Assembly: GCF_013410355.1 (NCBI RefSeq)
Contig: NZ_JACCFI010000001.1
Span: forward strand, 3,840,135-3,904,134
Reading direction: 5' to 3'
From: Agromyces hippuratus
GTDB taxonomy: Bacteria; Actinomycetota; Actinomycetes; Actinomycetales; Microbacteriaceae
DNA: 64,000 nucleotides
Shown here one piece after another: positions 53,201-61,161 of this stretch. Position 1 is the stretch's first letter. Each line of letters begins with the position of its first letter. The notes below the pieces were generated by a model. That model saw nothing but the letters and a program-made list of their open reading frames with translations. It had not been told where the DNA came from and did not search any database. Position numbers and translations under genes: made by a program.

Positions 53201-53579
53201 CAAGCCATCGGCCGTCGAGATCGAGCTGCACCTGCCGATCGGCGACAACGTCTTCGTGTGCAAGCTCGACGCCGTATTCGACGTCGAGCCGTCGAGCGAG
53301 CTCGGGCGCCGCGGCATCCGCCACCAGGTCGTCGACTGGAAGACCGGCAAGGCCCCGCGCGATGCGCACGACCTCGAACTGAAGCAGACGCAGCTCGCGC
53401 TCTACCGCCTCGCCTACGCGAACTGGGCGGGCATCGAGCCTGACGCGATCGACGCGGTCTTCTACTTCGTCGAAGACGACCAGGTCATCAGACCCGACGC
53501 CATCTACGACGAAGCGGCGTTGCGGCGGGCCTGGGCGTCGGTCGCGGCATCCGCGCCGGTGCCGTCGTCGTCGCTCTGA
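50274..53579 (+). CDS. adnB: AdnB-like helicase-nuclease subunit
   Basis: The 1101-residue protein is the lead-motor subunit of AdnAB. It has intact SF1A helicase motifs: Walker A VAGAGSGKTET (~45-55), Walker B LLDEYQDTS (Asp285, Glu286), motif III GDPDQSIYGWRGA, motif V region LSIHGSKGLEWDVV and motif VI YVALTRTRSDLLL. A RecB-type nuclease lies at the C-terminus with VVDWKTGK (Asp1021, Lys1023) and QLALYRLAYANW. It overlaps adnA by ATGA, so the subunits are made together. Its last 76 bp overlap the convergent phosphotransferase gene. Confidence 0.93.
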   Translation: MSAAEGRVATGIAAADIAARLGLHAPTAEQRAVIEADPHGQSIVVAGAGSGKTETMANRVVWMLANGHVAVPEVLGLTFTRKAAGELAERIRERIAQLVSLGIAEVSLDPLESASVGTYNAFASAIYREHAMLIGREPDAAVLGEASAWQLARSVVAASADPRLVELDASLDKVTGAVLSLSRALAENVADSRDVRAMTRDFLAMEGLPIEAPRKRTDFASFVDALGIVGALPPLLELADAYAEAKQQQGFVEFSDQVALALAICERHPEVVAAHRERYRTVLLDEYQDTSVVQTRLLSALFGEQSVMAVGDPDQSIYGWRGASAANLARFGRDFAPGGDAAVYDLSTSWRNPKIVLEGANTLILPLDAGIPKAPLGASPFAQPGRLEAAWAETIELEADLVATWFAERLGRAGRGAPGEPAPRSGALLCRTFANVGIFTAALRARGVPVHVLGMAGLLDQPVIADLVCVLRVLNDPTAGSELVRVLGGARWRIGPADLAALHSLAKWLADRDLSTRRLGDEVRAGLRASIAPDESPSIVDALDFLLVAPDSHSALAAFSDIGLSRMRRAGAQLQSLRRRAGLGLVDFVSLVQQELLLDIEVAANSSQPLGAPSLEAFDELLAGFAEVSEHATLGAFLGWLTEAEQRDRLAPRQDEPEPGAVQVLSIHGSKGLEWDVVAIPRMVDDELPSKPRSSKGWLSFGELPNEFKGDADELPELQWRGVQSQADFDRAVGDFAEENKQRHAEEERRLAYVALTRTRSDLLLTGSWWASQKAPRKPSPFLRELVTAGVIGAGVLPSAPEHDENPRAGSTERVRWPLDPLGIRRPAVVAAAEAVRAAAARPSGEGIGPVLADRIRLLLEERRRRAEGPGTAEVPVRVPASRFKDYVDDPAAVAAQLRRPMPQRPYRATRIGTLFHQWVEQRSTGELEAAAIDALDGLDVYAELDIPLDERVADPTAERLRQLQATFEASEWGGRKPSAVEIELHLPIGDNVFVCKLDAVFDVEPSSELGRRGIRHQVVDWKTGKAPRDAHDLELKQTQLALYRLAYANWAGIEPDAIDAVFYFVEDDQVIRPDAIYDEAALRRAWASVAASAPVPSSSL

Positions 53580-54721
53580 GCGGCGTCGCCCCAGTCCGAG
53601 AGATCGAGGGGGATCGACGCGGTCGCGTCGAACGGCGCGGTCATGCGTTCACCGGCCTCACGGCGCTCGAGGTCGGAGAAGTCGTAGCTGTCGGTGAGCA
53701 GGCTCGCCCCGGCCTCCCGCGGCAGGGCGTCGCGCGGCGTCTCGTCGAGCATTCGCTCGACGTCGCCGACGGTGAGCACGGGTCCGGTGTCGGGGGAGAG
53801 CGGCTCGCTCGAATGGTCGTGCACGCTCTCGACGAGGCCGTCGAGCAGGCCGACGGCATCGGCGATGATCGCCTCGTCGCGGGCTTCGACGCCGTGCAGC
53901 AGCCATTTCGCGAGCTCGAGCTCGCCGTAGAGCAGGGCGCGCTGCGGCAGGTGTCCGTCGGCCTCGCCGGCGCGAGCCCCGAAGTAGGCGTCGAGCGCGC
54001 GCTCGGCAGCGGCGCCCCGCGAGGTGAGCAGCCAGTGCAGGTCGCGGGCGGGGTCGCCCTGTGCGAGTGCCGACCAGCCGATCAGACCGGTCACGGCATC
54101 GCCGTCGACGAGCAGCGAATCGGCCGCCAGGGCGCCGTTCACGACGGTCGGGCGGAACCGCCAGAGCGCGGAGTCGTCGGTCGCCTCCTCCCATCGACGC
54201 AGCAGCGCGGCGGGCAGGTGGCCGGTGTCGGCGGCACGGCCGATGAGCTCGACGACGGCCTCGTGCGACTCGTCGGCCGTCTGGCGTGAGAGGCCGGCGT
54301 CGGCGATGAACCCGGTCGGCAGTGCGTGCACCGCGGCGAGGGCGAGGCCGACCGACGTCGCGATGCCGTCGTGCTCGGTGAGTTCGTCGGCGGACCGCAC
54401 GGCTCCGGGAACGAAGGTCGTGACGACGGCACGGGTGCCGTCGATGGGCGCCTGGCCGACGAGCTCGGGGATCTCGAACGGCAGGCGGGAGCGGATGCCC
54501 GGGGTGAGCGCACGGAGCGCCACGAGGTCGGCGGACTGCTCGGATTCGGCGGACTGGGAGCGGGGCACCCGCAGCACGAGCATGCGGTCGTCGGTCGTGC
54601 GCAGCAGCACTGCGTCGAATGCACCGTGGCTCTTGCGGGTGTGCGCACGCACCGCCCGCACCTCGAGTCCGGGCACCGCCGCCGTGGCCAACGCGGCTAG
54701 AGTGAGAGGAGGTCTGGCCAT
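53504..54721 (-). CDS. Phosphotransferase family protein (APH/macrolide-kinase-like)
   Basis: The 405-residue protein has an aminoglycoside/macrolide phosphotransferase-like kinase fold: a nucleotide-binding N-lobe (FDAVLLRTTDDRMLVLRVPR), a catalytic-loop region at VVNGALAADSLLVDGDAVTGLIGWSAL and the following GDPARDLHWLL. The usual catalytic HGDL/HxD is here VNGALA, so key catalytic residues seem changed; it may not be an active kinase. The C-terminal ~100 residues are acidic and not conserved. TAAGCT (54734-54729, minus strand) ends 7 nt before the ATG: leaderless. Its end overlaps adnB by 76 bp. Its place among DNA-maintenance genes argues against a resistance role. Confidence 0.75.
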   Translation of the reverse strand: MARPPLTLAALATAAVPGLEVRAVRAHTRKSHGAFDAVLLRTTDDRMLVLRVPRSQSAESEQSADLVALRALTPGIRSRLPFEIPELVGQAPIDGTRAVVTTFVPGAVRSADELTEHDGIATSVGLALAAVHALPTGFIADAGLSRQTADESHEAVVELIGRAADTGHLPAALLRRWEEATDDSALWRFRPTVVNGALAADSLLVDGDAVTGLIGWSALAQGDPARDLHWLLTSRGAAAERALDAYFGARAGEADGHLPQRALLYGELELAKWLLHGVEARDEAIIADAVGLLDGLVESVHDHSSEPLSPDTGPVLTVGDVERMLDETPRDALPREAGASLLTDSYDFSDLERREAGERMTAPFDATASIPLDLSDWGDAAQSDDDGTGADAATDAQARRNAASS

Positions 54722-54813
54722 GGCATTCAGCTTAAGCAGGCAATCGCGGCTGCGGGCGACCGCCACGCCTTCCGGCCGACTCCGACTCCGACCCGGGCAT
54801 CGAGGGGTGGCAC

Positions 54814-55764
54814 GTGATCGAACCGACATCGCCGGTGTTCGCGCGTTCGACGATCGACCGGGATGCCGCGTCGCGCGCCGATCTCGAGCTCGAGACGTCG
54901 CTCGACGCCGACCCCGAGACCCGCGTCGTCGCGGTGCATCGCGGGCAGGCGCTCATCGCAGAACGCGTCGACGGCTCGGCCCCGGCACTGCAGCTGACGC
55001 ACCCGCAGGAACTCCCCGCGCCGGTGCTGCGCTGCTACCTCGGCAGGGCCGACGGCTCGCGCTTCGAGCTGCGGGTCTTCGATGCGGATGCCGCGGCGGA
55101 GATCGAGCTCGAAACGGCCAGGTGGCAGGGACTCCGCGAGGCGGCGGCAGTGCTGGACGATCGCGACGCGAGCCTCCTCGTCGAGGCCGTCGCGCTCGCC
55201 AACTGGCATGAGCGTCACGGCCACTGCCCGCGTTGCGGCGCCGAGACGGTTCCGGTTCAGGCAGGGTGGGCGCGGCGATGCAGCGTCGACGACAGCCTGC
55301 ACTTCCCGCGCACCGATCCCGCCGTCATCGTGCTCGTCACCGACGACGACGACCGCGTGCTGCTCGGCTCGAACGCCCTCTGGGCGCAGCACCGCTACTC
55401 GCTGCTCGCGGGCTTCGTCGAGCCGGGCGAGGCGCTCGAGGCAGCAGTGGTGCGCGAGATCGAAGAGGAGGCGGGCATCCTCGTCGATCGGGTCGAGTAC
55501 GTCGCCTCGCAGCCGTGGCCGTTCCCGGCGAGCCTCATGCTGGGGTTCACGGCGCGCATCGCGGCATCCGTCGATCCGTCGTCGGCGGTGCCCGACGGTG
55601 AGGAGATCCTCGAGCTGCGCTGGTTCTCGCGCGATGAGATCGTGGCGGCGCACGGCGAGATCGGCCTGCCGGGCGGCATCTCGATCGCGCGCTGGCTCCT
55701 CGAACGCTGGTTCGGCGGACCCCTCGACGCCGAGGGCACGGGGCTCGCCTGGTCGACGTCGTGA
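54814..55764 (+). CDS. nudC: NADH/NAD-cap pyrophosphatase NudC
   Basis: NudC hydrolyses NADH and removes NAD caps from RNA. The 316-residue protein has an N-terminal domain, a zinc-ribbon region (HCPRCGAETVPVQAGWARRC), the Nudix box GFVEPGEALEAAVVREIEEEAGI and the NudC signature SQPWPFPASLMLGF. Only three of the four usual zinc cysteines are visible; the fourth position reads SVDD. The GTG start follows AGGGG. Its end overlaps uvrD2 by GTGA. The nudC-uvrD2 neighbourhood is shared with mycobacteria. Confidence 0.92.
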   Translation: MIEPTSPVFARSTIDRDAASRADLELETSLDADPETRVVAVHRGQALIAERVDGSAPALQLTHPQELPAPVLRCYLGRADGSRFELRVFDADAAAEIELETARWQGLREAAAVLDDRDASLLVEAVALANWHERHGHCPRCGAETVPVQAGWARRCSVDDSLHFPRTDPAVIVLVTDDDDRVLLGSNALWAQHRYSLLAGFVEPGEALEAAVVREIEEEAGILVDRVEYVASQPWPFPASLMLGFTARIAASVDPSSAVPDGEEILELRWFSRDEIVAAHGEIGLPGGISIARWLLERWFGGPLDAEGTGLAWSTS

Positions 55765-57602
55765 CCGCGGCATCCGACCCCCTGCTCGACGCGCTCGACG
55801 ACGAGCAGCGCGTCGCGGCCGAGGCGCTGCTGGGTCCCGTGTGCGTGCTCGCGGGCGCCGGCACCGGCAAGACCCGGGCGATCACCCACCGCATCGCCTA
55901 CGGGGTCGCGTCGGGCACCTACGACCCGGCGCGGGTGATGGCCCTCACATTCACCTCGCGAGCCGCGGCCGAACTGCGGGCGCGGCTGCGGGTGCTCGGC
56001 GCCGGCGCCGTGCAGGCGCGCACCTTCCACGCCGCGGCCCTCGCGCAGCTCAACCACTTCTGGCCGATCGTCGTCGGCGGCGGCGCGCCCCGCGTGCTCG
56101 AGTTCAAGGGGCGACTGCTCGGCCAGGCCGCCGAGCGTGCACGGGTGCGGGTCGACACCGCGACGCTGCGCGATGTCGCGGCCGAGATCGAGTGGCGCAA
56201 GGTCTCGGGGTCGGGGCCCGAGACCTACGCGACACGACTGGCGACGCGCGGCGCGCCGGGCAATCTCACGGCCGACCAGTTCCTCGCCGTCGTCGACGCC
56301 TACGAGTCGCTGAAGGACGAGCGGCGCATGCTCGACTTCGAAGACGTGCTGCTCGCCATGGCCGGCATGATCGAGTCCGAGGCATCCGTCGCCATGCACG
56401 TGCGCGAGAGTTACCGCCACTTCATCGTCGACGAGTATCAGGACGTCTCGCCCGCGCAGCAGCAGCTGCTCGACCTCTGGCTCGGAGGCCGCCGCGACCT
56501 CTGCGTCGTCGGCGACGCCAGCCAGACCATCTACTCGTTCGCGGGTGCGAGCGCCGACTACCTGCTCGACTTCGAGCGTCGCTACGAGGGCGCCACGGTC
56601 GTGCGCCTCGAACGCAACTACCGCTCGACGACCGAGATCGTCGACACGGCGAACCGGCTCATGCGGGGTCGCGCCGGCGCGCTGCGCCTCGAGGCGGTCA
56701 CCGCGAACGACGAGACGGATGCCGCGGCGCCGACGTCGGCGAGCAGCAGACCGGCGCCGGCCGCCGCGACGTCACCGACTGCGCCGAAGTCGTCGGGCGC
56801 GCCGAAACCGAACGCCGAGCCCACGATCACCGAGTACGCCGACGACCTCGCCGAGGCGCGCGGTGTCGCGACCCGCATCCGCGCGAGCATCGACGCCGGC
56901 ACTGCGCCCGAGTCCATCGCGGTGCTGATGCGCGTGAACTCGCAGACGGCGATCCTCGAGCGCGCGCTCGACGAGGTCGGGGTGGCCTCGCGGGTGCGCG
57001 GCGCCTCGCGCTTCTTCGACCAGCCCGAGGTGCGCGAGGCGGTGCACGCCCTGCGCGCCGCCGCCCTGACGGTCGCCGGTGAACCGCTCTTCAAGTCGGT
57101 CAGCGACGTGCTGCGCGCCCTCGGCTGGGGCGCGCAGGCGCCCGACGGCCCCGGCGCCGTGCGCGCCCGATGGGAGTCGTTGAACGCGATCGCCCGGCTC
57201 GTCGACGACGCACCGCCCGGCACGACGTTCCGCGGGTTCGCCGACGAGCTCCGTGCGCGCGCCGAGGCGCAGCACGAGCCGACGGTGGCCGCGGTGACCC
57301 TTGCGACCCTGCACTCGGCCAAGGGCCTCGAGTGGGACCAGGTGCACATCGTCGGGCTCACCGAGGGCATGCTGCCCATCGCCTACGCGAAGAGCTTCGA
57401 CGCGATCGACGAGGAGCGGCGGCTGCTCTACGTCGGCATCACGCGGGCACGGCGGCGCCTCGAGCTGAGCTGGCCGCGTCAGGGCGGCGGCTATCGAGGC
57501 GAACGGGAGCCGTCGCGATTCCTGCAGGAACTCGGCACCCGCACTCGGGGTGCCGGCGGTGCAGCGTCGCCGGCACGGTCTCGCCCGGTCGCCCGAGCCT
57601 GA
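55761..57602 (+). CDS. uvrD2: UvrD2-like SF1A DNA helicase, short form
   Basis: The 613-residue protein has complete UvrD/PcrA motor motifs: Walker A LAGAGTGKT (~30-38), Walker B FIVDEYQDVSP, motif III GDASQTIYSFAGA, motif IV LERNYRSTTEI, motif V LHSAKGLEWDQVHIVG and motif VI LLYVGITRARRRL. An Ala/Pro/Ser-rich insert lies near residues 320-350. Mycobacterial UvrD2 continues with an HRDC domain and a tetracysteine zinc module; both are absent here, and the protein ends soon after RFLQELGTRTRG. The last 164 bp overlap the convergent gene. It unwinds DNA in repair or replication. It is translationally coupled to nudC. Confidence 0.9.
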   Translation: MTAASDPLLDALDDEQRVAAEALLGPVCVLAGAGTGKTRAITHRIAYGVASGTYDPARVMALTFTSRAAAELRARLRVLGAGAVQARTFHAAALAQLNHFWPIVVGGGAPRVLEFKGRLLGQAAERARVRVDTATLRDVAAEIEWRKVSGSGPETYATRLATRGAPGNLTADQFLAVVDAYESLKDERRMLDFEDVLLAMAGMIESEASVAMHVRESYRHFIVDEYQDVSPAQQQLLDLWLGGRRDLCVVGDASQTIYSFAGASADYLLDFERRYEGATVVRLERNYRSTTEIVDTANRLMRGRAGALRLEAVTANDETDAAAPTSASSRPAPAAATSPTAPKSSGAPKPNAEPTITEYADDLAEARGVATRIRASIDAGTAPESIAVLMRVNSQTAILERALDEVGVASRVRGASRFFDQPEVREAVHALRAAALTVAGEPLFKSVSDVLRALGWGAQAPDGPGAVRARWESLNAIARLVDDAPPGTTFRGFADELRARAEAQHEPTVAAVTLATLHSAKGLEWDQVHIVGLTEGMLPIAYAKSFDAIDEERRLLYVGITRARRRLELSWPRQGGGYRGEREPSRFLQELGTRTRGAGGAASPARSRPVARA

Positions 57603-58314
57603 TCGAGGCGCCCCGCAGGGGAGTGCGCGCGCCCGCGAGGCGGTCGTCGACGAGCGACGCCGCGAACGCGGCGGCGTCGTGCACCGCTCTCGGCGTGCAG
57701 CTCGCGGCCGGCCGACCGGCGAGCTGCGCGGCGATCACGGGCCACGCGGGGTCGTCGTCGCGTCGCGCCAGCTCGAGGCAGCGCAGGCACGGCCCGTCTC
57801 CCGGCTCGACGAGCGGACCCACGCGGGTGCCCTCGTCGTCGAACACGATCGCGAGATGCGGCACGTCTGCGCGCAGCCACGGCAGGTGCCGCCCGGGGGA
57901 GACCACCCAGGTCGCCGCGACGATCGCGAGCGCCGTGCTCTCGACCGCGGCTTCGGCGGCGGGCACCGGTTCGTAGCCGAGCAGTGCGAGATGCTCGGCG
58001 AGTCGGTCGCCGACCTCGGGCGGCGCGTCGACGGCGACGCATCGCGGCGATCGAACGGATGCCGCGGCATCCGTCGCCGGCTCGAAGGCCGGTGCGAGCA
58101 GCTCGAGGAGTGCGTGCACGGCCTCAACGGTGCCGCCGAGCGCGGTGCCGATGGTCACGAGAGTCGAGGTCGAAGCGCCGTGTCGGAGCGCCGAGACGAG
58201 TCCGGTCTCGAACTCGCCGGGATCGCGCAGCACGACGCGCGGTCTCGCGCCGAACTGCAACTCGGCTGGGGTGCGCCACACGATGGGGAGGACCGGGTCG
58301 ATGCGCGGTGACAT
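57439..58314 (-). CDS. TOMM/cyclodehydratase-type leader-recognition-like protein
   Basis: The 291-residue protein matches, in pattern, actinobacterial proteins labelled bacteriocin-biosynthesis cyclodehydratase domain (Rv3196-like, from memory). Features are a ThiF/E1-like region (LAIVAATWVVSPGRHLPWL) and Cys motifs PCLRCLELARRDDDPAWP and, near the end, HPECGC, which could bind zinc. No peptide precursor, dehydrogenase or other TOMM gene is nearby, so a housekeeping role is more likely than bacteriocin synthesis. CATGCT (58326-58321, minus strand) ends 6 nt before the ATG. The conserved HPECGC is encoded inside the overlap with uvrD2, so the overlap is real. Confidence 0.75.
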   Translation of the reverse strand: MSPRIDPVLPIVWRTPAELQFGARPRVVLRDPGEFETGLVSALRHGASTSTLVTIGTALGGTVEAVHALLELLAPAFEPATDAAASVRSPRCVAVDAPPEVGDRLAEHLALLGYEPVPAAEAAVESTALAIVAATWVVSPGRHLPWLRADVPHLAIVFDDEGTRVGPLVEPGDGPCLRCLELARRDDDPAWPVIAAQLAGRPAASCTPRAVHDAAAFAASLVDDRLAGARTPLRGASIRLGRPGETVPATLHRRHPECGCRVPAGIATAPVRLDSRRPDAASSARGAAVPA

Positions 58315-58435
58315 GCCGAGAGCATGCCGGATTCGCGCAGCACGGCGCGGAATCCCTCCACAGGCGACCGTGCGCGCGCGAACCAGGTCCGTGCGGTGCG
58401 CTGCGGCGGGGTTCAGATCGTCAGGGTGCCGCGGG

Positions 58436-59806
58436 TCAGCTCGCGGGTTCTTCGCCGTCTTCGCCGGGCGCCGCCGGCGTCTCGCCGCGGAGCAGCTGCT
58501 CGAGCGCCTGGTCGAACTCGTCGTCGGCCTCGGTCGTCTCGGTGCCGGTGAGGCGGGCGATCAGGGCGGCGGGGTCGTCGAGGTCTTCGGCAGTCGGCAG
58601 CAGGTCGGGGTGCGACCAGAGCGCATCGCGCGCCTCGATGCCGACCGCATCGGTGACCGCGCGCCACATGGCGGTGGCCTCGCGGAGACGACGGGGGCGG
58701 AGTTCGAGGCCGACGAGGGTCGCGAAGGCGGACTCGGCGGGACCGCCCGAAGCGCGGCGGCGACGGATCGTCTCGGCGATGGCGACGGACTTCGGCAGTC
58801 GAGCCGTGGCGTCGGCTGTCGCCGCGTCGACCCAGCCCTCGACCAGCGCGAGCATCGTCTCGAGGCGGGCGAGCGCCGCCTGCTGCGACTCGCTCTTCGC
58901 ACGGATGAGTGCGCCGTTGACGACGGCGTTGCGCAGTTCTTCGGTGTTCGACGGGTCGAAGCCCTCTGCGAGCTCTTCGAGGCGTTCGGTGTCGATGTCG
59001 ATGCCCCGTGCGAATGCCGTGATCGCCGTGATGAGGTGCAGGCGCAACCAGCGCGCGTGCCGGAAGAGGCGCGCGTGGGCGAGTTCGCGCACGGCGAGGT
59101 AGAGCTCGATCTGGTCGGTGGGGATGTCGAGGTCGTTGCCGAACTCGGCGACGTTCTGCGGCAGGATCGCGGCTCGGCCGTCGTCGAGGAGGGGGATGCC
59201 GACGTCGCCGCCGGAGACGACCTCGGTGGCGAGCTGGCCGACGACCTGACCCAGTTGCATCGCGAAGAGCGCCCCGCCGATGCCGCGCATCATGCGGCTC
59301 GCGCCCTCGATCATCGAACGCATCTCTTCGGGAGCCTGCTCGCTCATCACCCGGGTGAGGGCATCGGAGATCGAGAGCGCGACCGGCTCGGCCAGCTGCG
59401 ACCAGATGGGCATCGTGGCGGCGACCCAAGCGCGTCGTGTCAGCAGCTCGGGCGTGGTCGGCAGCGCGCCGAAGTCGACGGACTCGTCGAGCCACAGCGA
59501 GGCGACCTGGAAGGCCTGGTCGAACCGTGCCCGCTCGTCGTCGGCGATCTGGCGCTGCCCGGTCGCGGCGCGCTCTTCGCCCTGGCGCACGGCGACGCTC
59601 CAGTCGATGCCGTCGTCGGCCTTGTTCATCGCCTGCTGCAGTTGCGCGAACAGGGCGGCGAGGCTCGCGGGGTCGTTGGGCAGGCCGGCAGCTCCGGCGA
59701 GGCTCGAGGGATCGATGCCACCGCCGCCGGACAGCATCTCGCGGAGCATCTCGCGGAACTCGTCTTCGGGGCTCCGGTCGTCGGGCTCGTCTTGCCGATC
59801 GGCCAC
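58436..59806 (-). CDS. DUF2342 zinc-dependent metalloprotease-like protein
   Basis: The 456-residue protein matches the actinobacterial family of putative zinc metalloproteases (DUF2342/coenzyme F420 biosynthesis-associated type). The zinc-site region reads LAVRELAHARLFRHARWL; the family motif is close to E-x-x-H rather than a classical HExxH. There is no signal peptide, so it is cytoplasmic. The GTG at 59806 has GGGAGG 8 nt before it; the GTG at 59815 abuts that site. It lies divergent from the PDZ-Lon protease gene, as in mycobacteria (Rv3195 and Rv3194c). Confidence 0.85.
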   Translation of the reverse strand: MADRQDEPDDRSPEDEFREMLREMLSGGGGIDPSSLAGAAGLPNDPASLAALFAQLQQAMNKADDGIDWSVAVRQGEERAATGQRQIADDERARFDQAFQVASLWLDESVDFGALPTTPELLTRRAWVAATMPIWSQLAEPVALSISDALTRVMSEQAPEEMRSMIEGASRMMRGIGGALFAMQLGQVVGQLATEVVSGGDVGIPLLDDGRAAILPQNVAEFGNDLDIPTDQIELYLAVRELAHARLFRHARWLRLHLITAITAFARGIDIDTERLEELAEGFDPSNTEELRNAVVNGALIRAKSESQQAALARLETMLALVEGWVDAATADATARLPKSVAIAETIRRRRASGGPAESAFATLVGLELRPRRLREATAMWRAVTDAVGIEARDALWSHPDLLPTAEDLDDPAALIARLTGTETTEADDEFDQALEQLLRGETPAAPGEDGEEPAS

Positions 59807-59957
59807 TTTCGCCACCTCCCAGTCGCGTCTGGTTCCACCGTAACGCGGGGGCACGGCGGAGTGTCTGGGAAATGGCCTAGGCTGGGCGTTCCGGGTGTCC
59901 GCCCTTCGCGAACAGGGCCGGCACGCGAGTTCCAACACCCGCCCGGAAGGATGTCGG

Positions 59958-61091
59958 TTGAGCATCTTCGACGACGAGACCCCAGTGTCGGAGGACTCCG
60001 GCTGGACGTCCGATCCGGCCACGGGTCGGCGTCCCCTGCGGGAGCGCATCGGATGGGCTGCGCTCACGGTCGCGATCGTGATCGCCGTGCTCTTCGCGTT
60101 CCTCCCCTCGCCGTACGTGATCGAGCAGCCCGGGCCGGTGTACGACACCCTCGGCGTCGCCGAGAACGCCGACGCCGAAGAGGTGCCGCTCATCGAGATC
60201 CCCGATGAGACCACCTATCCCACCGATGGCGAACTCAACCTGCTCACGGTCTCTGTCGTGGGGCGCCCCGGGCAGACGCCGAGCTGGCTCGAGGTGCTCG
60301 CCGCCTGGTTCGACCGCACCCGCTCGGTCATCCCGCTCGAGGCGATCTTCCCGCCCGGCATCAGCAGTGAAGACCGCGACGCCCAGAACCAGGCCGCGAT
60401 GGTCGATTCCCAGCAGGACGCCATCGCTGCGGCGCTCGTCGAGCTCGGCTACGACTTCCCGCGCGAGGTGACCGTCGCGGGCCTGCTCGACGGGTCGCCC
60501 GCCGACGGCATCCTCGAAGAGGGCGACGTCATCGTCAGCTTCGAGGGCACCGAGGTACACTCGATCAACGAGCTGCAGACGGCGGTGCGGGAGCACGGTG
60601 CCGATGAACCGGCGCAGATCGAGATCATTCGCGACGGCGGACCGCTCACCGTCGAGGTGACGCCCACCGTGCGCGACGACAGGGCCGTACTCGGCATCGG
60701 CGTGCGCATGGTCTACGAGTTCCCGATCGACGTCGAGTTGCAGCTCGACGACGTCGGAGGCCCGAGCGCGGGCATGATGTTCGCGCTCGGCATCGTCGAC
60801 AAGCTCACGCCCGGGGCCATGACGGGCGGCGAGATCATCGCCGGCACGGGCACGATCGACTCGGCCGGCCGTGTCGGACCGATCGGCGGCATCCGTCAGA
60901 AGCTCTGGGGCGCGGAGGGCGCCGGCGCCGACTGGTTCCTGGCCCCCGAGTCGAACTGCGACGAAGTGAGCGGCAACGTGCCCGACGGCGTCACCGTCTT
61001 CGCGGTGGAGACCCTCGACCAGGCCCGTGCGATCGTCGAAGACGTCGCCGACGGCGAGCTGACGGGGTCGTACGCCTCCTGCCCTGCGTGA
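59958..61091 (+). CDS. Membrane-anchored PDZ-Lon protease (YlbL-like)
   Basis: The 377-residue protein has an N-terminal anchor (GWAALTVAIVIAVLFAFLPSPYVI), a PDZ domain (VAGLLDGSPADGILEEGDVI) and a C-terminal Lon-type protease domain. The Ser-Lys dyad is visible: Ser270 in GGPSAGMMFALGI and Lys315 in IGGIRQKLWGA. The protease part is outside the cytoplasm. The TTG at 59958 follows GGAAGGA; a TAGGCT -10 (59879-59884) implies a leader of about 65 nt. The upstream in-frame ATG (59895) is less likely. It is the usual partner of the UPF0182 gene that follows. Confidence 0.9.
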   Translation: MSIFDDETPVSEDSGWTSDPATGRRPLRERIGWAALTVAIVIAVLFAFLPSPYVIEQPGPVYDTLGVAENADAEEVPLIEIPDETTYPTDGELNLLTVSVVGRPGQTPSWLEVLAAWFDRTRSVIPLEAIFPPGISSEDRDAQNQAAMVDSQQDAIAAALVELGYDFPREVTVAGLLDGSPADGILEEGDVIVSFEGTEVHSINELQTAVREHGADEPAQIEIIRDGGPLTVEVTPTVRDDRAVLGIGVRMVYEFPIDVELQLDDVGGPSAGMMFALGIVDKLTPGAMTGGEIIAGTGTIDSAGRVGPIGGIRQKLWGAEGAGADWFLAPESNCDEVSGNVPDGVTVFAVETLDQARAIVEDVADGELTGSYASCPA

Positions 61092-61161
61092 CAGGCGATT
61101 CAAAGGAACTCGACCCTAGGATGGAATCCCGATCCCATCCCGACCGAACACGAGGCCGAGA

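Noticed and set aside
53504..54721. A macrolide 2'-phosphotransferase resistance gene
   Set aside because: The catalytic loop is not the expected one and the location is a conserved repair block.
57439..58314. A thiazole/oxazole-modified bacteriocin cluster
   Set aside because: No precursor peptide, YcaO cyclodehydratase, dehydrogenase or export gene is present; the neighbours are DNA helicase and protease genes.
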